Shown piece by piece: positions 16,791-26,037 of a stretch of DNA of 64,000 nt (the stretch's first letter is position 1; each line of letters begins with the position of its first letter). The notes under the pieces were generated by a model. That model did no database searches and had not been told where the DNA came from. It was given only the letters and a program-made list of their open reading frames with translations. This stretch comes from Saccharothrix coeruleofusca (GTDB lineage: Bacteria > Actinomycetota > Actinomycetes > Mycobacteriales > Pseudonocardiaceae): positions 36,630-100,629 of the forward strand of contig NZ_BMRG01000007.1 in the NCBI RefSeq assembly GCF_014648515.1, written 5' to 3'. Made by a program: the position numbers and the translations under genes.

Positions 16791-17705
16791 ATGCGAACGG
16801 CTGGAACACTAGCTCTACTGGGTGTCGTCGCCTACGGCGCTACCGCGCTCGTCGCCGCTCCCGCGTCGGCCCAGCCGCAAGCCCCCTCGCTCACCCTGTC
16901 CGTCGCCAGCGGCCCGGCCGGGACGCGCTTCACGGCCAGCTGGACCGGCCTGTACCCCGGCCGCGACTGCCGCGACTACGCGGTGCAGATCCTGTGGGAC
17001 GGCCGGACCGCGATCGGGGGTGGGCCGCTGGGGTGGCGCGGCAGCGGCTCCGGCTCGGCGGTCGTGCCGTCCGGGGCGACCCCCGGCGGGCACCAGGTGA
17101 CGGCCAGGCCCCTGTGCGGCTCGTCGGGCAACCCCGGCGCCACCTTCACCGTGACGGTGCCGCAGCCCACGACGACCGCGCCACCGCCCGCTCCCACGAC
17201 CGCGCCGCAGGCCACCACCACCGCCCCTGCGCCCACCACCACGACGCGCCCGACCACGACCACCACTGCCCCCACCACGACCACGACGACGACCACCGGC
17301 AGCAGCGGTTCGACCCCGCCGACGTCGCAGAGCGAGCCGACGTCCGGGGACGGCGTGCTGACCCTGGACAGGGAGCACGTGCAGCCGGGCGACCCGCTGA
17401 CGGCGACCGGCACGGGCTGTCAGCCCGGTGCGACCGTGACGCTGTCGTCGCAGGACCAGGACCTGGGCACCACCACCGCCGACGGCACGGGCCGGTTCAG
17501 CACCGGGGTGGAGTTCACCACCGTCCAGCCGGGGCGGCACGTGATCCGGGCGGACTGCGGGATCGTCCTGGTCGGCAGCGTGGACGTGGCGGTGACCAGC
17601 TCGACCAGCGGGACGACCCCGACGCTCGTGGTGGTGGGGCTGGTCCTGCTGCTCGGCGCGGCCCTGCTGCGCCGCCAGTTCGCCGGGCTGCGCCGCAGGG
17701 CCTGA
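16791..17705 (+). CDS. Secreted, Thr/Pro-rich surface protein with C-terminal membrane anchor
   Basis: 304 aa. A signal peptide ends near APASA-QPQ (residue about 28). Domain 1 (about 30-125) has two cysteine pairs (RDCRDY, RPLCGSS). A roughly 60-residue Thr/Pro/Ala stalk follows (about 126-185), then a second beta-type domain with GTGCQPG and RADCGI, and a final helix VVVGLVLLLGAALL with a basic tail (RRQFAGLRRRA). This is the layout of a wall-spanning surface protein; the Thr stalk could be glycosylated. The start is ATG after GGGGACGGAC. It is divergent from the other exported protein and ends in a strong terminator. Confidence 0.82.
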   Translation: MRTAGTLALLGVVAYGATALVAAPASAQPQAPSLTLSVASGPAGTRFTASWTGLYPGRDCRDYAVQILWDGRTAIGGGPLGWRGSGSGSAVVPSGATPGGHQVTARPLCGSSGNPGATFTVTVPQPTTTAPPPAPTTAPQATTTAPAPTTTTRPTTTTTAPTTTTTTTTGSSGSTPPTSQSEPTSGDGVLTLDREHVQPGDPLTATGTGCQPGATVTLSSQDQDLGTTTADGTGRFSTGVEFTTVQPGRHVIRADCGIVLVGSVDVAVTSSTSGTTPTLVVVGLVLLLGAALLRRQFAGLRRRA

Positions 17706-17713
17706 AAACGCGC

Positions 17714-17749
17714 GGAAGGCCCCGCGGCGGGATTCCCGCGGGGCCTTCC
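17714..17749. terminator. Intrinsic terminator-type hairpin between convergent genes
   Basis: A 14-bp perfect stem (GGAAGGCCCCGCGG / CCGCGGGGCCTTCC) lies 8 bases after the surface-protein stop and 14 bases from the rbpA stop, so it can serve both directions. Confidence 0.88.
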
Positions 17750-17763
17750 TCGTCGCTTGCCTG

Positions 17764-18108
17764 CTAGGGCTCTTCGCGCTGCTTGCGCAGCTTGGTGAGC
17801 GCCTCTTCGAGGATCGCCTCGCCATCCGCGTCGGAGCGGCGCTCCTTCACGTAGGCCAGGTGCGTCTTGTACGGCTCGTTGCGCGGAGGAGCAGGGGGAG
17901 CCTGCTCATCCCGCCCGGCCGGAAGACCGCAGCGCGGACAATCCCACATCTCCGGGATCTCCGCCTCGACCGCGAACGACGGACGCGACTCGTGCCCGTT
18001 GGCGCACCAGTACGACACCCGACGCCGGGGCGCGGACTCGCCGCGCTCCGACTCACCCATCGGGCCTGCGCCGACGCGGGTACCGCGAATCGCGTTACCA
18101 CCAGCCAT
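17764..18108 (-). CDS. rbpA: RNA polymerase-binding protein RbpA
   Basis: An actinobacterial transcription activator that binds the principal sigma factor and stabilises the open complex. 114 aa, normal length. The zinc fold is visible (YWCANGHE ... WDCPRCGLPAG), followed by the sigma-interaction tail (KTHLAYVKERRSDADGEAIL). The N-terminus MAGGNAIRGTRVGAGPMGE is the conserved DNA-contacting arm. It is last in the gap-pgk-tpiA-secG direction but separated from secG by 50 bases, so it may have its own promoter. Confidence 0.97.
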   Translation of the reverse strand: MAGGNAIRGTRVGAGPMGESERGESAPRRRVSYWCANGHESRPSFAVEAEIPEMWDCPRCGLPAGRDEQAPPAPPRNEPYKTHLAYVKERRSDADGEAILEEALTKLRKQREEP

Positions 18109-18158
18109 CGACCCTCACACCCCCACCACGTGGATTCCCTGAGTCCACTGACCCGGTG

Positions 18159-18392
18159 TCAGTTGACCTTCTGGAGCAGTCCGATGCCCACGATGGCGAT
18201 CACCCAGATCGCGCCGACGAACAGCGTCAGGCGGTCCAGGTTCTTCTCCACCACGCTGGACCCGGACAGGCTCGACTGCATACCGCCGCCGAACAGCGAG
18301 GACAGACCGCCACCACGGCCGCGGTGCAGCAGCACCAGCAGGATCAGCAGCAGGCTGGACACGATCAGAAGGATCTGCAGGAACAGGTTCAT
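18159..18392 (-). CDS. secG: Preprotein translocase subunit SecG
   Basis: A small subunit of the SecYEG export channel. 77 aa with two membrane helices (FLQILLIVSSLLLILLVLLH and LFVGAIWVIAIVGIGLL) joined by the conserved glycine-rich loop RGRGGGLSSLFGGGMQSS. Located after tpiA, the conserved actinobacterial order gap-pgk-tpiA-secG. Confidence 0.96.
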   Translation of the reverse strand: MNLFLQILLIVSSLLLILLVLLHRGRGGGLSSLFGGGMQSSLSGSSVVEKNLDRLTLFVGAIWVIAIVGIGLLQKVN

Positions 18393-18483
18393 TTCTTCCT
18401 CGCTGTCAGGCAGGTGACGCCACAGAGTACCCGGTCAACTGCCGACCGTGGACCACCGCGGGGGGACGTCTGGTTCACCGACA

Positions 18484-19272
18484 TCAGGGTAGAGGGCCGC
18501 CCGCCGCCAGCGCGCACAGCTTGGTGAACTCGTCCGCGTCCAGGCTCGCACCGCCCACCAGGGCGCCGTCGACGTCCTTCTGCGCGATGAGCTCGCCGAT
18601 GTTGCCCGACTTCACCGAGCCGCCGTAAAGCACCCGAACGGCCGAGGCGACGTCCTCGCCGTGGAGCTCGGCGAGCTTGGCGCGCAGCGCCGCGCACACC
18701 TCTTGGGCGTCGGCCGAGCTGGCGACCTTGCCGGTGCCGATGGCCCACACCGGTTCGTAGGCGATCACCACGCCGCGCACCTGCTCGGCGGACAGGCCCT
18801 TGAGGCCTGCCACCAGCTGCTCGGTGCAGTGCTCGACGTGCCCGCCCGCGTCCCGGACCTCGACGCGCTCGCCGAGGCAGAAGATCGGGGTGATGCCGTG
18901 CTTGAGCGCGGCCTTGACCTTCTTGTTGACCACCGCGTCGTCCTCGTGGTGGTACTCGCGCCGCTCCGAGTGGCCCACGGTGACGTAGGAGCACCCGAGC
19001 TTGGCCAGCATCGGGCCGGACACGTCACCGGTGTAGGCGCCCGAGTCGTGCGGCGACAGGTCCTGCGCGCCGTACTTGAGCAGCAGCTTGTCGCCGTCGA
19101 CCAGGGTCTGCACGCTGCGGATGTCGGTGAACGGCGGCAGCACCGCCACCTCGACCTTGGCGTAGTACTTCTCGGGCAGCGAGAAGGCGATCTTCTGCAC
19201 CAGGGCGATGGCCTCGAAGTGGTTGAGGTTCATCTTCCAGTTGCCCGCGATCAGCGGCTGTCGGGTGGCCAT
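18484..19272 (-). CDS. tpiA: Triosephosphate isomerase
   Basis: Interconverts dihydroxyacetone phosphate and glyceraldehyde 3-phosphate. 262 aa. The active-site lysine is in [10 protein letters not shown], the catalytic His in [10 protein letters not shown], the catalytic Glu in [13 protein letters not shown], and the phosphate loop in [12 protein letters not shown]. The ATG at 19272 shares a base with the pgk stop (TGATG), so the two are translationally coupled. Confidence 0.98.
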   Translation of the reverse strand: MATRQPLIAGNWKMNLNHFEAIALVQKIAFSLPEKYYAKVEVAVLPPFTDIRSVQTLVDGDKLLLKYGAQDLSPHDSGAYTGDVSGPMLAKLGCSYVTVGHSERREYHHEDDAVVNKKVKAALKHGITPIFCLGERVEVRDAGGHVEHCTEQLVAGLKGLSAEQVRGVVIAYEPVWAIGTGKVASSADAQEVCAALRAKLAELHGEDVASAVRVLYGGSVKSGNIGELIAQKDVDGALVGGASLDADEFTKLCALAAGGPLP

Positions 19273-20435
19273 CAGCCCTCCAGGACGGACACGCCGGGGA
19301 GTTCCTTGCCCTCCAGGAACTCCAGCGAGGCCCCACCACCGGTGGAGATGTGCGAGAAGCCGTCCTCGGGCAGGCCGAGCGCCCGCACCGCCGCGGCCGA
19401 GTCGCCGCCGCCGACCACGGTGAACGCGTCGCTGGCCACCAGGGCCTCGGCGACCGCGCGGGTGCCGCCGGAGAACGCCTCGAACTCGAACACGCCCATC
19501 GGGCCGTTCCAGAAGACCGTCCTGGCGTCGGCCAGCTTGGCCGCGAACAGCTCGCGGGTCTTCGGGCCGATGTCCAGGCACTCGCGGTCGGCCGGGATGG
19601 CGTCGAAGGGCACCACGTCGAACTCGGCGTCGGCCGAGAAGCCGGTGGCGGCCAGGAAGTCGACCGGGAGCACCAGCTCCACGCCGCGCTCCCGCGCCTG
19701 CTCCAGGAAGCCGAGGACCTGCTCGATCTGGTCCTCCTGCAGCAGCGACTGGCCGACCTCGTGGCCCTGGGCCTTGAGGAACGTGTAGGCCATGCCGCCG
19801 CCGATGAGCAGCCGGTCGACCTTGGTCAGCAGGTTGGCGATGACGCCGAGCTTGTCGGAGACCTTCGCCCCGCCCAGCACCACGACGTAGGGCCGCTGGA
19901 GGTCCTCGGTGAGCTTGTGCAGCACCTGGACCTCGGCCAGCACCAGGCCGCCCGCGTAGTGCGGCAGCCGCTGGGCCACGTCGTAGACCGAGGCCTGCTT
20001 GCGGTGCACGACGCCGAAGCCGTCGGAGACGAACGCGTCGGCCTTGGCCGCCAGCTCGTCGGCCAGCGCGCCGCGCTCGGCCTCGTCCTTGCTGGTCTCG
20101 CGCGGGTCGAAGCGGATGTTCTCCAGCAGCACCACGGAGCCGTCACCGGCGGTCTGCGCGCCCAGCTCCACCGGCTGCCCGAGCAGCTCGCCCAGCCGCC
20201 GGGCGACCGGGGCCAGGGAGAACTTCGGGTCTGGGCCGCCCTTGGGGCGGCCCAGGTGCGCGGCCACCAGGACGCGGGCGCCCGCGTCGACCAGCTTCTT
20301 GATCGTCGGCACCGACGCGCGCACGCGGCCGTCGTCGGTGATCTTGTCGCCGTCGAGGGGGACGTTCAGGTCGGCGCGCACCAGCACGCGCCGACCCGAC
20401 ACACCCTCGGCGAGCAGGTCGTCGAGAGTCTTCAC
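19272..20435 (-). CDS. pgk: Phosphoglycerate kinase
   Basis: Makes ATP from 1,3-bisphosphoglycerate. 387 aa, slightly short of the usual 390-415. The N-terminal signature [13 protein letters not shown], the substrate residues [11 protein letters not shown], and the nucleotide-domain motifs [13 protein letters not shown] and VGGGDSAAA are intact. The GTG start at 20435 is preceded by GAGGCGGA and lies eight bases behind the gap stop. Confidence 0.98.
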   Translation of the reverse strand: MKTLDDLLAEGVSGRRVLVRADLNVPLDGDKITDDGRVRASVPTIKKLVDAGARVLVAAHLGRPKGGPDPKFSLAPVARRLGELLGQPVELGAQTAGDGSVVLLENIRFDPRETSKDEAERGALADELAAKADAFVSDGFGVVHRKQASVYDVAQRLPHYAGGLVLAEVQVLHKLTEDLQRPYVVVLGGAKVSDKLGVIANLLTKVDRLLIGGGMAYTFLKAQGHEVGQSLLQEDQIEQVLGFLEQARERGVELVLPVDFLAATGFSADAEFDVVPFDAIPADRECLDIGPKTRELFAAKLADARTVFWNGPMGVFEFEAFSGGTRAVAEALVASDAFTVVGGGDSAAAVRALGLPEDGFSHISTGGGASLEFLEGKELPGVSVLEG

Positions 20436-20443
20436 AGTCCGCC

Positions 20444-21523
<1,080 letters not shown>

Positions 21524-21551
21524 CTATCCCCCGCGGTGAGTCCCTGGTCAC

Positions 21552-22523
21552 GTGGACCTCCAGCATCTCTTGATCGAACAAGGAAATCCAGCGTTCCGGG
21601 AGTGCTACCAGCTGGTAACGCACTGCGGTCGCGCTCCGCGCACGGCGGTGCGCGACGAGTTCACCCGCCGCACACCGGCCGCGCCCGACACTGGCCGGGT
21701 GGAGGTCCGCAGGAACGGCGGCCACCTGCTGGCGGTGCGCCGCAGGCAGTGGGACGGCGTCAGCCTGGAGCTGGCGCGCTGGCGGCCGGGGTCCGACCCG
21801 GAGGCCCTCCTCCAGCTGCCCGACCACCTGGTCTTCGTCACCTTCAGCGGGCGCACCGAGCGCACCGAGGCCGCCATCGGGGACGGCCCGCGCTACCGGG
21901 GCGCGGACTTCCCCGGCGCGGTCACCTTCCTGCCCGCCGGGCAGCGGCGGCGGGCCTGGCACGCGGGCGGTCGGATCGAGTACGGCGCGATCCGGCTGGC
22001 GCCCCGGTTCGACGGTGAGCCGGTCGGGTTCACCAACCAGCCCGACCCGCTGGTCTGGCAGCTCGCCCTGGCGCTGCGGGACGAGGCGCGCGGCGGGGGC
22101 GCGGGCGGCGCGCTGTTCGTGGACAGCGTGGCCACCGCGCTGGGCCTGCACCTGCTGCGGCGGCGGCCGGAGCGCGCCGGGCGGGCGACCGCGCTGGCCG
22201 GGGCGCGGCTGGGCCGGGTGATCGGGTTCATCGACGAGCACCTCGCCGATGACCTGCGGCTGGCCGCGCTGGCGGCGCAGGCGGGCCTGGGGGTCGACCG
22301 CTTCGGCCGGGCGTTCAAGGCCGCCACCGGCGTCCCGCCGCACCGGTACGTCACCCGGCGGCGGGTGGAGCGGGCCGCCGAGCTGCTGGCCCGCACCGAC
22401 CTGCCGATCGCCGAGATCGCCCACCGGGTCGGGCTGTCCGGTCAGAGCCACCTGACCACGCTGTTCCGCCGCGCCTTCGGCGACACCCCGCACGCCTACC
22501 GGCTGGACCGCCGCCTGCCGTGA
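21552..22523 (+). CDS. AraC family transcriptional regulator
   Basis: 323 aa. The C-terminal ~100 residues form the AraC/XylS DNA-binding domain (AALAAQAGLGVDRFGRAFKAATG for the first HTH, AHRVGLSGQSHLTTLFRRAFG for the second). The N-terminal ~200 residues are a ligand/oligomerisation domain of unassigned type. The GTG at 21552 is the first in the frame, without a strong ribosome binding site, so the exact start is uncertain. It lies 84 bases upstream of the aldo/keto reductase gene on the same strand and probably regulates it; both sit in an accessory insert between the gap and whiA core clusters. Confidence 0.87.
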   Translation: MDLQHLLIEQGNPAFRECYQLVTHCGRAPRTAVRDEFTRRTPAAPDTGRVEVRRNGGHLLAVRRRQWDGVSLELARWRPGSDPEALLQLPDHLVFVTFSGRTERTEAAIGDGPRYRGADFPGAVTFLPAGQRRRAWHAGGRIEYGAIRLAPRFDGEPVGFTNQPDPLVWQLALALRDEARGGGAGGALFVDSVATALGLHLLRRRPERAGRATALAGARLGRVIGFIDEHLADDLRLAALAAQAGLGVDRFGRAFKAATGVPPHRYVTRRRVERAAELLARTDLPIAEIAHRVGLSGQSHLTTLFRRAFGDTPHAYRLDRRLP

Positions 22524-22607
22524 TCCCGCAACCCGCCCGCGATCGTGGAAGACGCCACCCACTCCGCCCCGTGACGATCCCACCGGAGACGACCACGAGG
22601 AGGACCC

Positions 22608-23621
22608 ATGACCGCGATGTCCCGACGCGCGGTGCTCCAGGCGGGCGCGGCGACCACCCTCGCCGCCGCCACCGGAGCCACCGCCACCGCAGCCGCCCAG
22701 CCCACCGGGGACCTGATCACCCGGCGCGTCCCGCGCGGCGGCGAAGTGGTGCCCGCCATCGGCATGGGCACGTTCATGACCTTCGACAAGCGCCCCGGCG
22801 CCGAGCGCGGGCACCTGCGCGAGGTGCTCGACCGGTTCTGGCGCGGCGGCGGCCGGGTGCTGGACACCTCGCCGATGTACGGGCTGGCCGAGGTGACCGT
22901 CGGCGACCTGGCCGCCGACCTCGGCATCGCGGGCGGGCTGTTCCTCACCGGCAAGACCTGGGTCACCGGCGAGCACCTGGGCGACGACAGCCACGCCCGC
23001 AGGCAGTTCGAGCAGTCCCTGAACCGGCTGTGGCGGGACCGGATCGACCTGGTGCAGGTGCACAGCCTGACCAACGTCGGCACGGTGCTGCCCGTGCTGC
23101 GGGCGTGGAAGCGCGAGGGGCGCATCCGCTACTTCGGCGTCAGCCACCACGAGCCCGCGTACTTCCCGATCATCGAGCAGCTCGTCCGCGACGGCGACAT
23201 GGACTTCGTCCAGGTCGGCTACTCCATCCGCAACCGCGTGGCGGAGACCTCCCTGCTGCCCGCCGCCGTCGACCACGGCACCGCGGTGCTGGTCAACACG
23301 CCGCTGGAGAAGGCGCGGCTGCACGACCTGGTCCGCGACCGCCCGCTGCCCGGCTTCGCCGCCGAGTTCGGCGCGCGGAACTGGGCGCAGTTCTTCCTCA
23401 AGTACGTGCTGGCGCACCCGGCGGTCACCTGCGCGCTGCCCGCCACCACCGACCCCGACCACATGAGCGAGAACCTGGGCGCGATGCGCGGCCCGCTGCC
23501 GGACCAGCGCACCCGCCAGCGCATGGTGCGGCACATGGAGGCCATCCCCGGCTTCGCCGACCTGCTCGACCGCCCCTGGTACCCCGGCAAGACCTTCGAC
23601 GGCGTGGTGCGGCTGCCCTGA
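22608..23621 (+). CDS. Aldo/keto reductase with Tat-type signal sequence
   Basis: 337 aa. An N-terminal twin-arginine signal (MSRRAVLQAGAATTLAAA) with an Ala-rich region to about residue 33 precedes a complete aldo/keto reductase barrel. The catalytic tetrad can be placed: Asp and Tyr in LDTSPMYGLAEV, Lys in FLTGKTWV, His in LVQVHSLTN. Strand motif YFGVSHHEPAYF follows. Most family members are cytoplasmic NADPH enzymes, so an exported version is unusual; cofactor supply outside the cell would be a problem unless it folds with cofactor before Tat export. GAGGAGGACCC precedes the ATG. It is convergent with the TetR gene. Confidence 0.88.
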   Translation: MTAMSRRAVLQAGAATTLAAATGATATAAAQPTGDLITRRVPRGGEVVPAIGMGTFMTFDKRPGAERGHLREVLDRFWRGGGRVLDTSPMYGLAEVTVGDLAADLGIAGGLFLTGKTWVTGEHLGDDSHARRQFEQSLNRLWRDRIDLVQVHSLTNVGTVLPVLRAWKREGRIRYFGVSHHEPAYFPIIEQLVRDGDMDFVQVGYSIRNRVAETSLLPAAVDHGTAVLVNTPLEKARLHDLVRDRPLPGFAAEFGARNWAQFFLKYVLAHPAVTCALPATTDPDHMSENLGAMRGPLPDQRTRQRMVRHMEAIPGFADLLDRPWYPGKTFDGVVRLP

Positions 23622-23640
23622 CCGGCGCGGGCGGTGGACC

Positions 23641-24369
23641 TCAACCGGCGGGCGCGGGTCCGCGGCGCTCGGCGATCAGCGCCGCGACGCCGTCGAGCAG
23701 CAGCCGCAGGCCGAACTCGAACTGGTCGGTGGTGTAGGGCGCGGCCCCGCCCGCCAGCGCGCGGCCGAGGGCCGGGTAGCGGGAGAAGTCCACCAGCCTG
23801 CCCAGCTCCTCGTCGCGCTCCCGCACCTGCTCGGCCCCCTGCTCGCCCTCCAGGTGCAGCCGGGCCAGGCCGCGCACGTAGGCGTCGACCGACTCGACGA
23901 CGGCCACCTTCTCCGGCTCGGTCAGCCCGGTGCCGTCGAGCACCAGCAGCGCCGAGTCCAGCCAGCGCAGCGTGTTGGGGCCGGGTGCGGGGGTGGCGGC
24001 GGCCAGGCTCAGCGCCCACGGGTGGGCGCGGAACTCGGCCCAGTCCGAGCGGGCCCACTGCTCCAGCTTCGCCCGCCAGTCGCCGGGCCGCTCGTGCGGC
24101 AGCACGTCGCCGCCCACCAGCGCGTCGACCATCAGCGCCACCAGCTCGGCCTTGCCGGGCACGTAGGTGTAGAGCGACGCGGTGCCCACGCCGAGGTGGG
24201 TGGCCACCCGCCGCATCGACAGCGCGTCGAGCCCCTCGGCCCGCACGACCTCCAGGGCGGCTTCGACGATCCGCTCCAGGGTCAGCCCGCGCTGCGGTCC
24301 GCGCGCCGGTCGCCGGTCGCCGTTCCACAGCAGCTCCAGGGCTCGCCTGCGGTCGTCCTTTGCGCTCAT
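23641..24369 (-). CDS. TetR family transcriptional repressor
   Basis: 242 aa. The HTH is at about residues 30-80 (IVEAALEVVRAEGLDALSMR, then HLGVGTASLYTYVPGKAELV). The C-terminal part fits the TetR_C domain of tetracycline-repressor-type regulators. The preferred start is ATG at 24369; upstream frames are open but would run over the operator. There is no Shine-Dalgarno and a TATACT box ends 11 bases before the ATG, suggesting a leaderless or near-leaderless transcript. It is divergent from an MFS transporter with a shared palindromic operator, the classical repressor/efflux pump layout. Confidence 0.92.
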   Translation of the reverse strand: MSAKDDRRRALELLWNGDRRPARGPQRGLTLERIVEAALEVVRAEGLDALSMRRVATHLGVGTASLYTYVPGKAELVALMVDALVGGDVLPHERPGDWRAKLEQWARSDWAEFRAHPWALSLAAATPAPGPNTLRWLDSALLVLDGTGLTEPEKVAVVESVDAYVRGLARLHLEGEQGAEQVRERDEELGRLVDFSRYPALGRALAGGAAPYTTDQFEFGLRLLLDGVAALIAERRGPAPAG

Positions 24370-24379
24370 GACAAAACTC

Positions 24380-24418
24380 AGTATACCGTTCGGAGTTAAC
24401 CGAACGGCATTCGGAGTT
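24380..24418. promoter_or_regulatory. TetR operator and divergent promoter region
   Basis: A perfect inverted repeat CCGTTCGG-AGTTAA-CCGAACGG occupies 24386-24407. A further half-site TTCGGAGTT at 24410-24418 repeats the one at 24389-24397 exactly 21 bases (two helical turns) away. On the minus strand a TATACT -10 box (24380-24385) abuts the palindrome. Binding here would block both the tetR and MFS promoters. Confidence 0.8.
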
Positions 24419-24433
24419 TCAAGGGGGACCGGG

Positions 24434-26011
24434 ATGACCGAAGCGGTCGCGGGGGCCGACCGGGCGCGCCGCCGGGAGCGGCGCACGCTGCTGGCGGCGG
24501 CGCTCACCAACGGCCCGACCGAGCTGATCGACTTCGTCCTGCCGCTGTGGGCGGGGGCGGCGGCGGGGCTGGGCGCCACCGGCGTCGGCCTGCTGGTGGC
24601 GGTGGAGATGGCCTTCTCCGTGGTCGCCCGGCCGCTGGCGGGTGTGCTGGCCGACCGCCGGGAGCGCAGGCACGTCGCCGCCGCGGGCGCGGCGCTGTAC
24701 GCCGCGAGCTGCGCGGGCTACGCGCTGGCGGGCGGCGCGGCGCCTGCCTACGCGGCGGCGGCCGTCGGCGGGGTGGGCGGCGCGCTGCTGTGGGTGAGCG
24801 TGCGGGCGATCATCGGCGAGCGCCTGGCGGAGGACTCGGCGGTCTTCCCCCGCCTCCAAGCGGTGCAGGAGACCGGGGCGTGGGTGGCGTTCGTGGCCGG
24901 GCTCTCGCTGCTCGGGTTCATCGGCTACAGCGGCCTGTTCTGGGCGTGCGCGGCGGCGTGCGCCGTCGCGGCCGGGGTGCTGCTGCGGACCCCGCGCGGG
25001 CGGGGGCACGCCGCCGAGGGCGTCGAGGCGGCCGGGTTGGGGGCCGTGGGCCGCAAGCTGCGCCCGCTGCTGCTGGCCGTGGCGCTGACCATGGCGGCGG
25101 AGACGGCGGTGTCCCTGCTGCTCCTGCTGCACCTGCAGCGCGGCTTCCACCTGGAGGTCGTCCAGATCGCCCTGGTCTTCCTGCCCGGCGCGATCGCGAT
25201 GAGCGTGGCGAGCGAGCACCTGCACGAGTACGTGGTGCGCTTCGGCCGGTCACGGGTGCTGGTGTGGGCCTCGGTGGCCAGCGGCCTGTTCGCCGCCTGC
25301 CTGGCCTGGGCGCCCAACCCGTACGTCATCGCCGGGCTGTGGGTGCTCAGCGGGCTGGCGTGGGCGGCGGTGATCCCGGTCCACCAGGCCGTGATCACCG
25401 AGGCCACCCCCGGCCAGGTCGGCAGGGGGATGGGCGTGTACGAGTCGGCGAGCCTGGTCGGGGCGTTCGCGGGCAGCCTGGCCTCGGGCGTGCTCTACGA
25501 CGGCGTGAACTGGACCGCGGCCTGCCTGACCGCCGCGGGCGTCATCCTCGCGGGCGCGGTGCTCGTCCCGCGCGCGGTGCGCCGCCTCGGCGTCCCCGAC
25601 GTGCCACCCCCGCCCCCGGCAGCGGAGCCCGAGCCCGCCCCGGAACGCACTGCGGAACGCACTGCGGAACGCACTGCGGAACGCACTGCGGAACGCACTG
25701 CGGAACCCACGCCGGAACCCGCCGCGGACGCCGGTCCCCCGCCCGCGCCGCTCCCCCGGCGCGTCCTGGTCCGCAACCTCGTCGGGCACGCCGCGGTCTT
25801 CATCGCGGCCCAGGTCGCGCTGGCCCTGTTCGGCCTGTCCTGGCTGCGGGACCTGCTCACCGAGGACACCCGCGGCGTCCTGCTCGGCGGCGTGCCGCAC
25901 GAGGGCCTGGCCGCCTTCGCCTACGGCGCGGGCCGGTTCTGGACCATCGCCTTCCTGGTCGACCTCGGGTGGACCGGCTGGAAGATCACCACCGCGGGCC
26001 GCGAGCCCTGA
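24434..26011 (+). CDS. MFS transporter with extended C-terminus
   Basis: 525 aa. Residues about 15-400 form a 12-helix MFS core (TNGPTELIDFVLPLWAGAAA at helix 1, then ARPLAGVLADRRERRHVAAA with the signature loop). A hydrophilic stretch about residues 395-450 includes five ERTA tetrapeptide repeats and Pro-rich flanks. The remaining ~75 residues carry one or two more membrane helices (VFIAAQVALALFGLSWL, RFWTIAFLVDLGWTGWKI). AAGGGGGACC precedes the ATG. It is divergent from and probably repressed by the TetR gene. A drug or metabolite exporter is likely; the substrate is unknown. Confidence 0.88.
   Translation: MTEAVAGADRARRRERRTLLAAALTNGPTELIDFVLPLWAGAAAGLGATGVGLLVAVEMAFSVVARPLAGVLADRRERRHVAAAGAALYAASCAGYALAGGAAPAYAAAAVGGVGGALLWVSVRAIIGERLAEDSAVFPRLQAVQETGAWVAFVAGLSLLGFIGYSGLFWACAAACAVAAGVLLRTPRGRGHAAEGVEAAGLGAVGRKLRPLLLAVALTMAAETAVSLLLLLHLQRGFHLEVVQIALVFLPGAIAMSVASEHLHEYVVRFGRSRVLVWASVASGLFAACLAWAPNPYVIAGLWVLSGLAWAAVIPVHQAVITEATPGQVGRGMGVYESASLVGAFAGSLASGVLYDGVNWTAACLTAAGVILAGAVLVPRAVRRLGVPDVPPPPPAAEPEPAPERTAERTAERTAERTAERTAEPTPEPAADAGPPPAPLPRRVLVRNLVGHAAVFIAAQVALALFGLSWLRDLLTEDTRGVLLGGVPHEGLAAFAYGAGRFWTIAFLVDLGWTGWKITTAGREP
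25641..25700 (+). repeat. 12-bp minisatellite (5 copies) inside the MFS gene
   Basis: Five identical copies of CGGAACGCACTG, followed by a degenerate copy, encode the ERTA repeats in the linker before the extra C-terminal helices. The unit length keeps the reading frame when copy number changes. Confidence 0.95.
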
Positions 26012-26037
26012 GCCGCCGCGCCCTCACCGCGCGCGAC

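Noticed and set aside
25250-25900. Minus-strand frame with FRSAFRSAFRSA repeats opposite the MFS gene
   Set aside because: Pure consequence of the 12-base minisatellite on the other strand.
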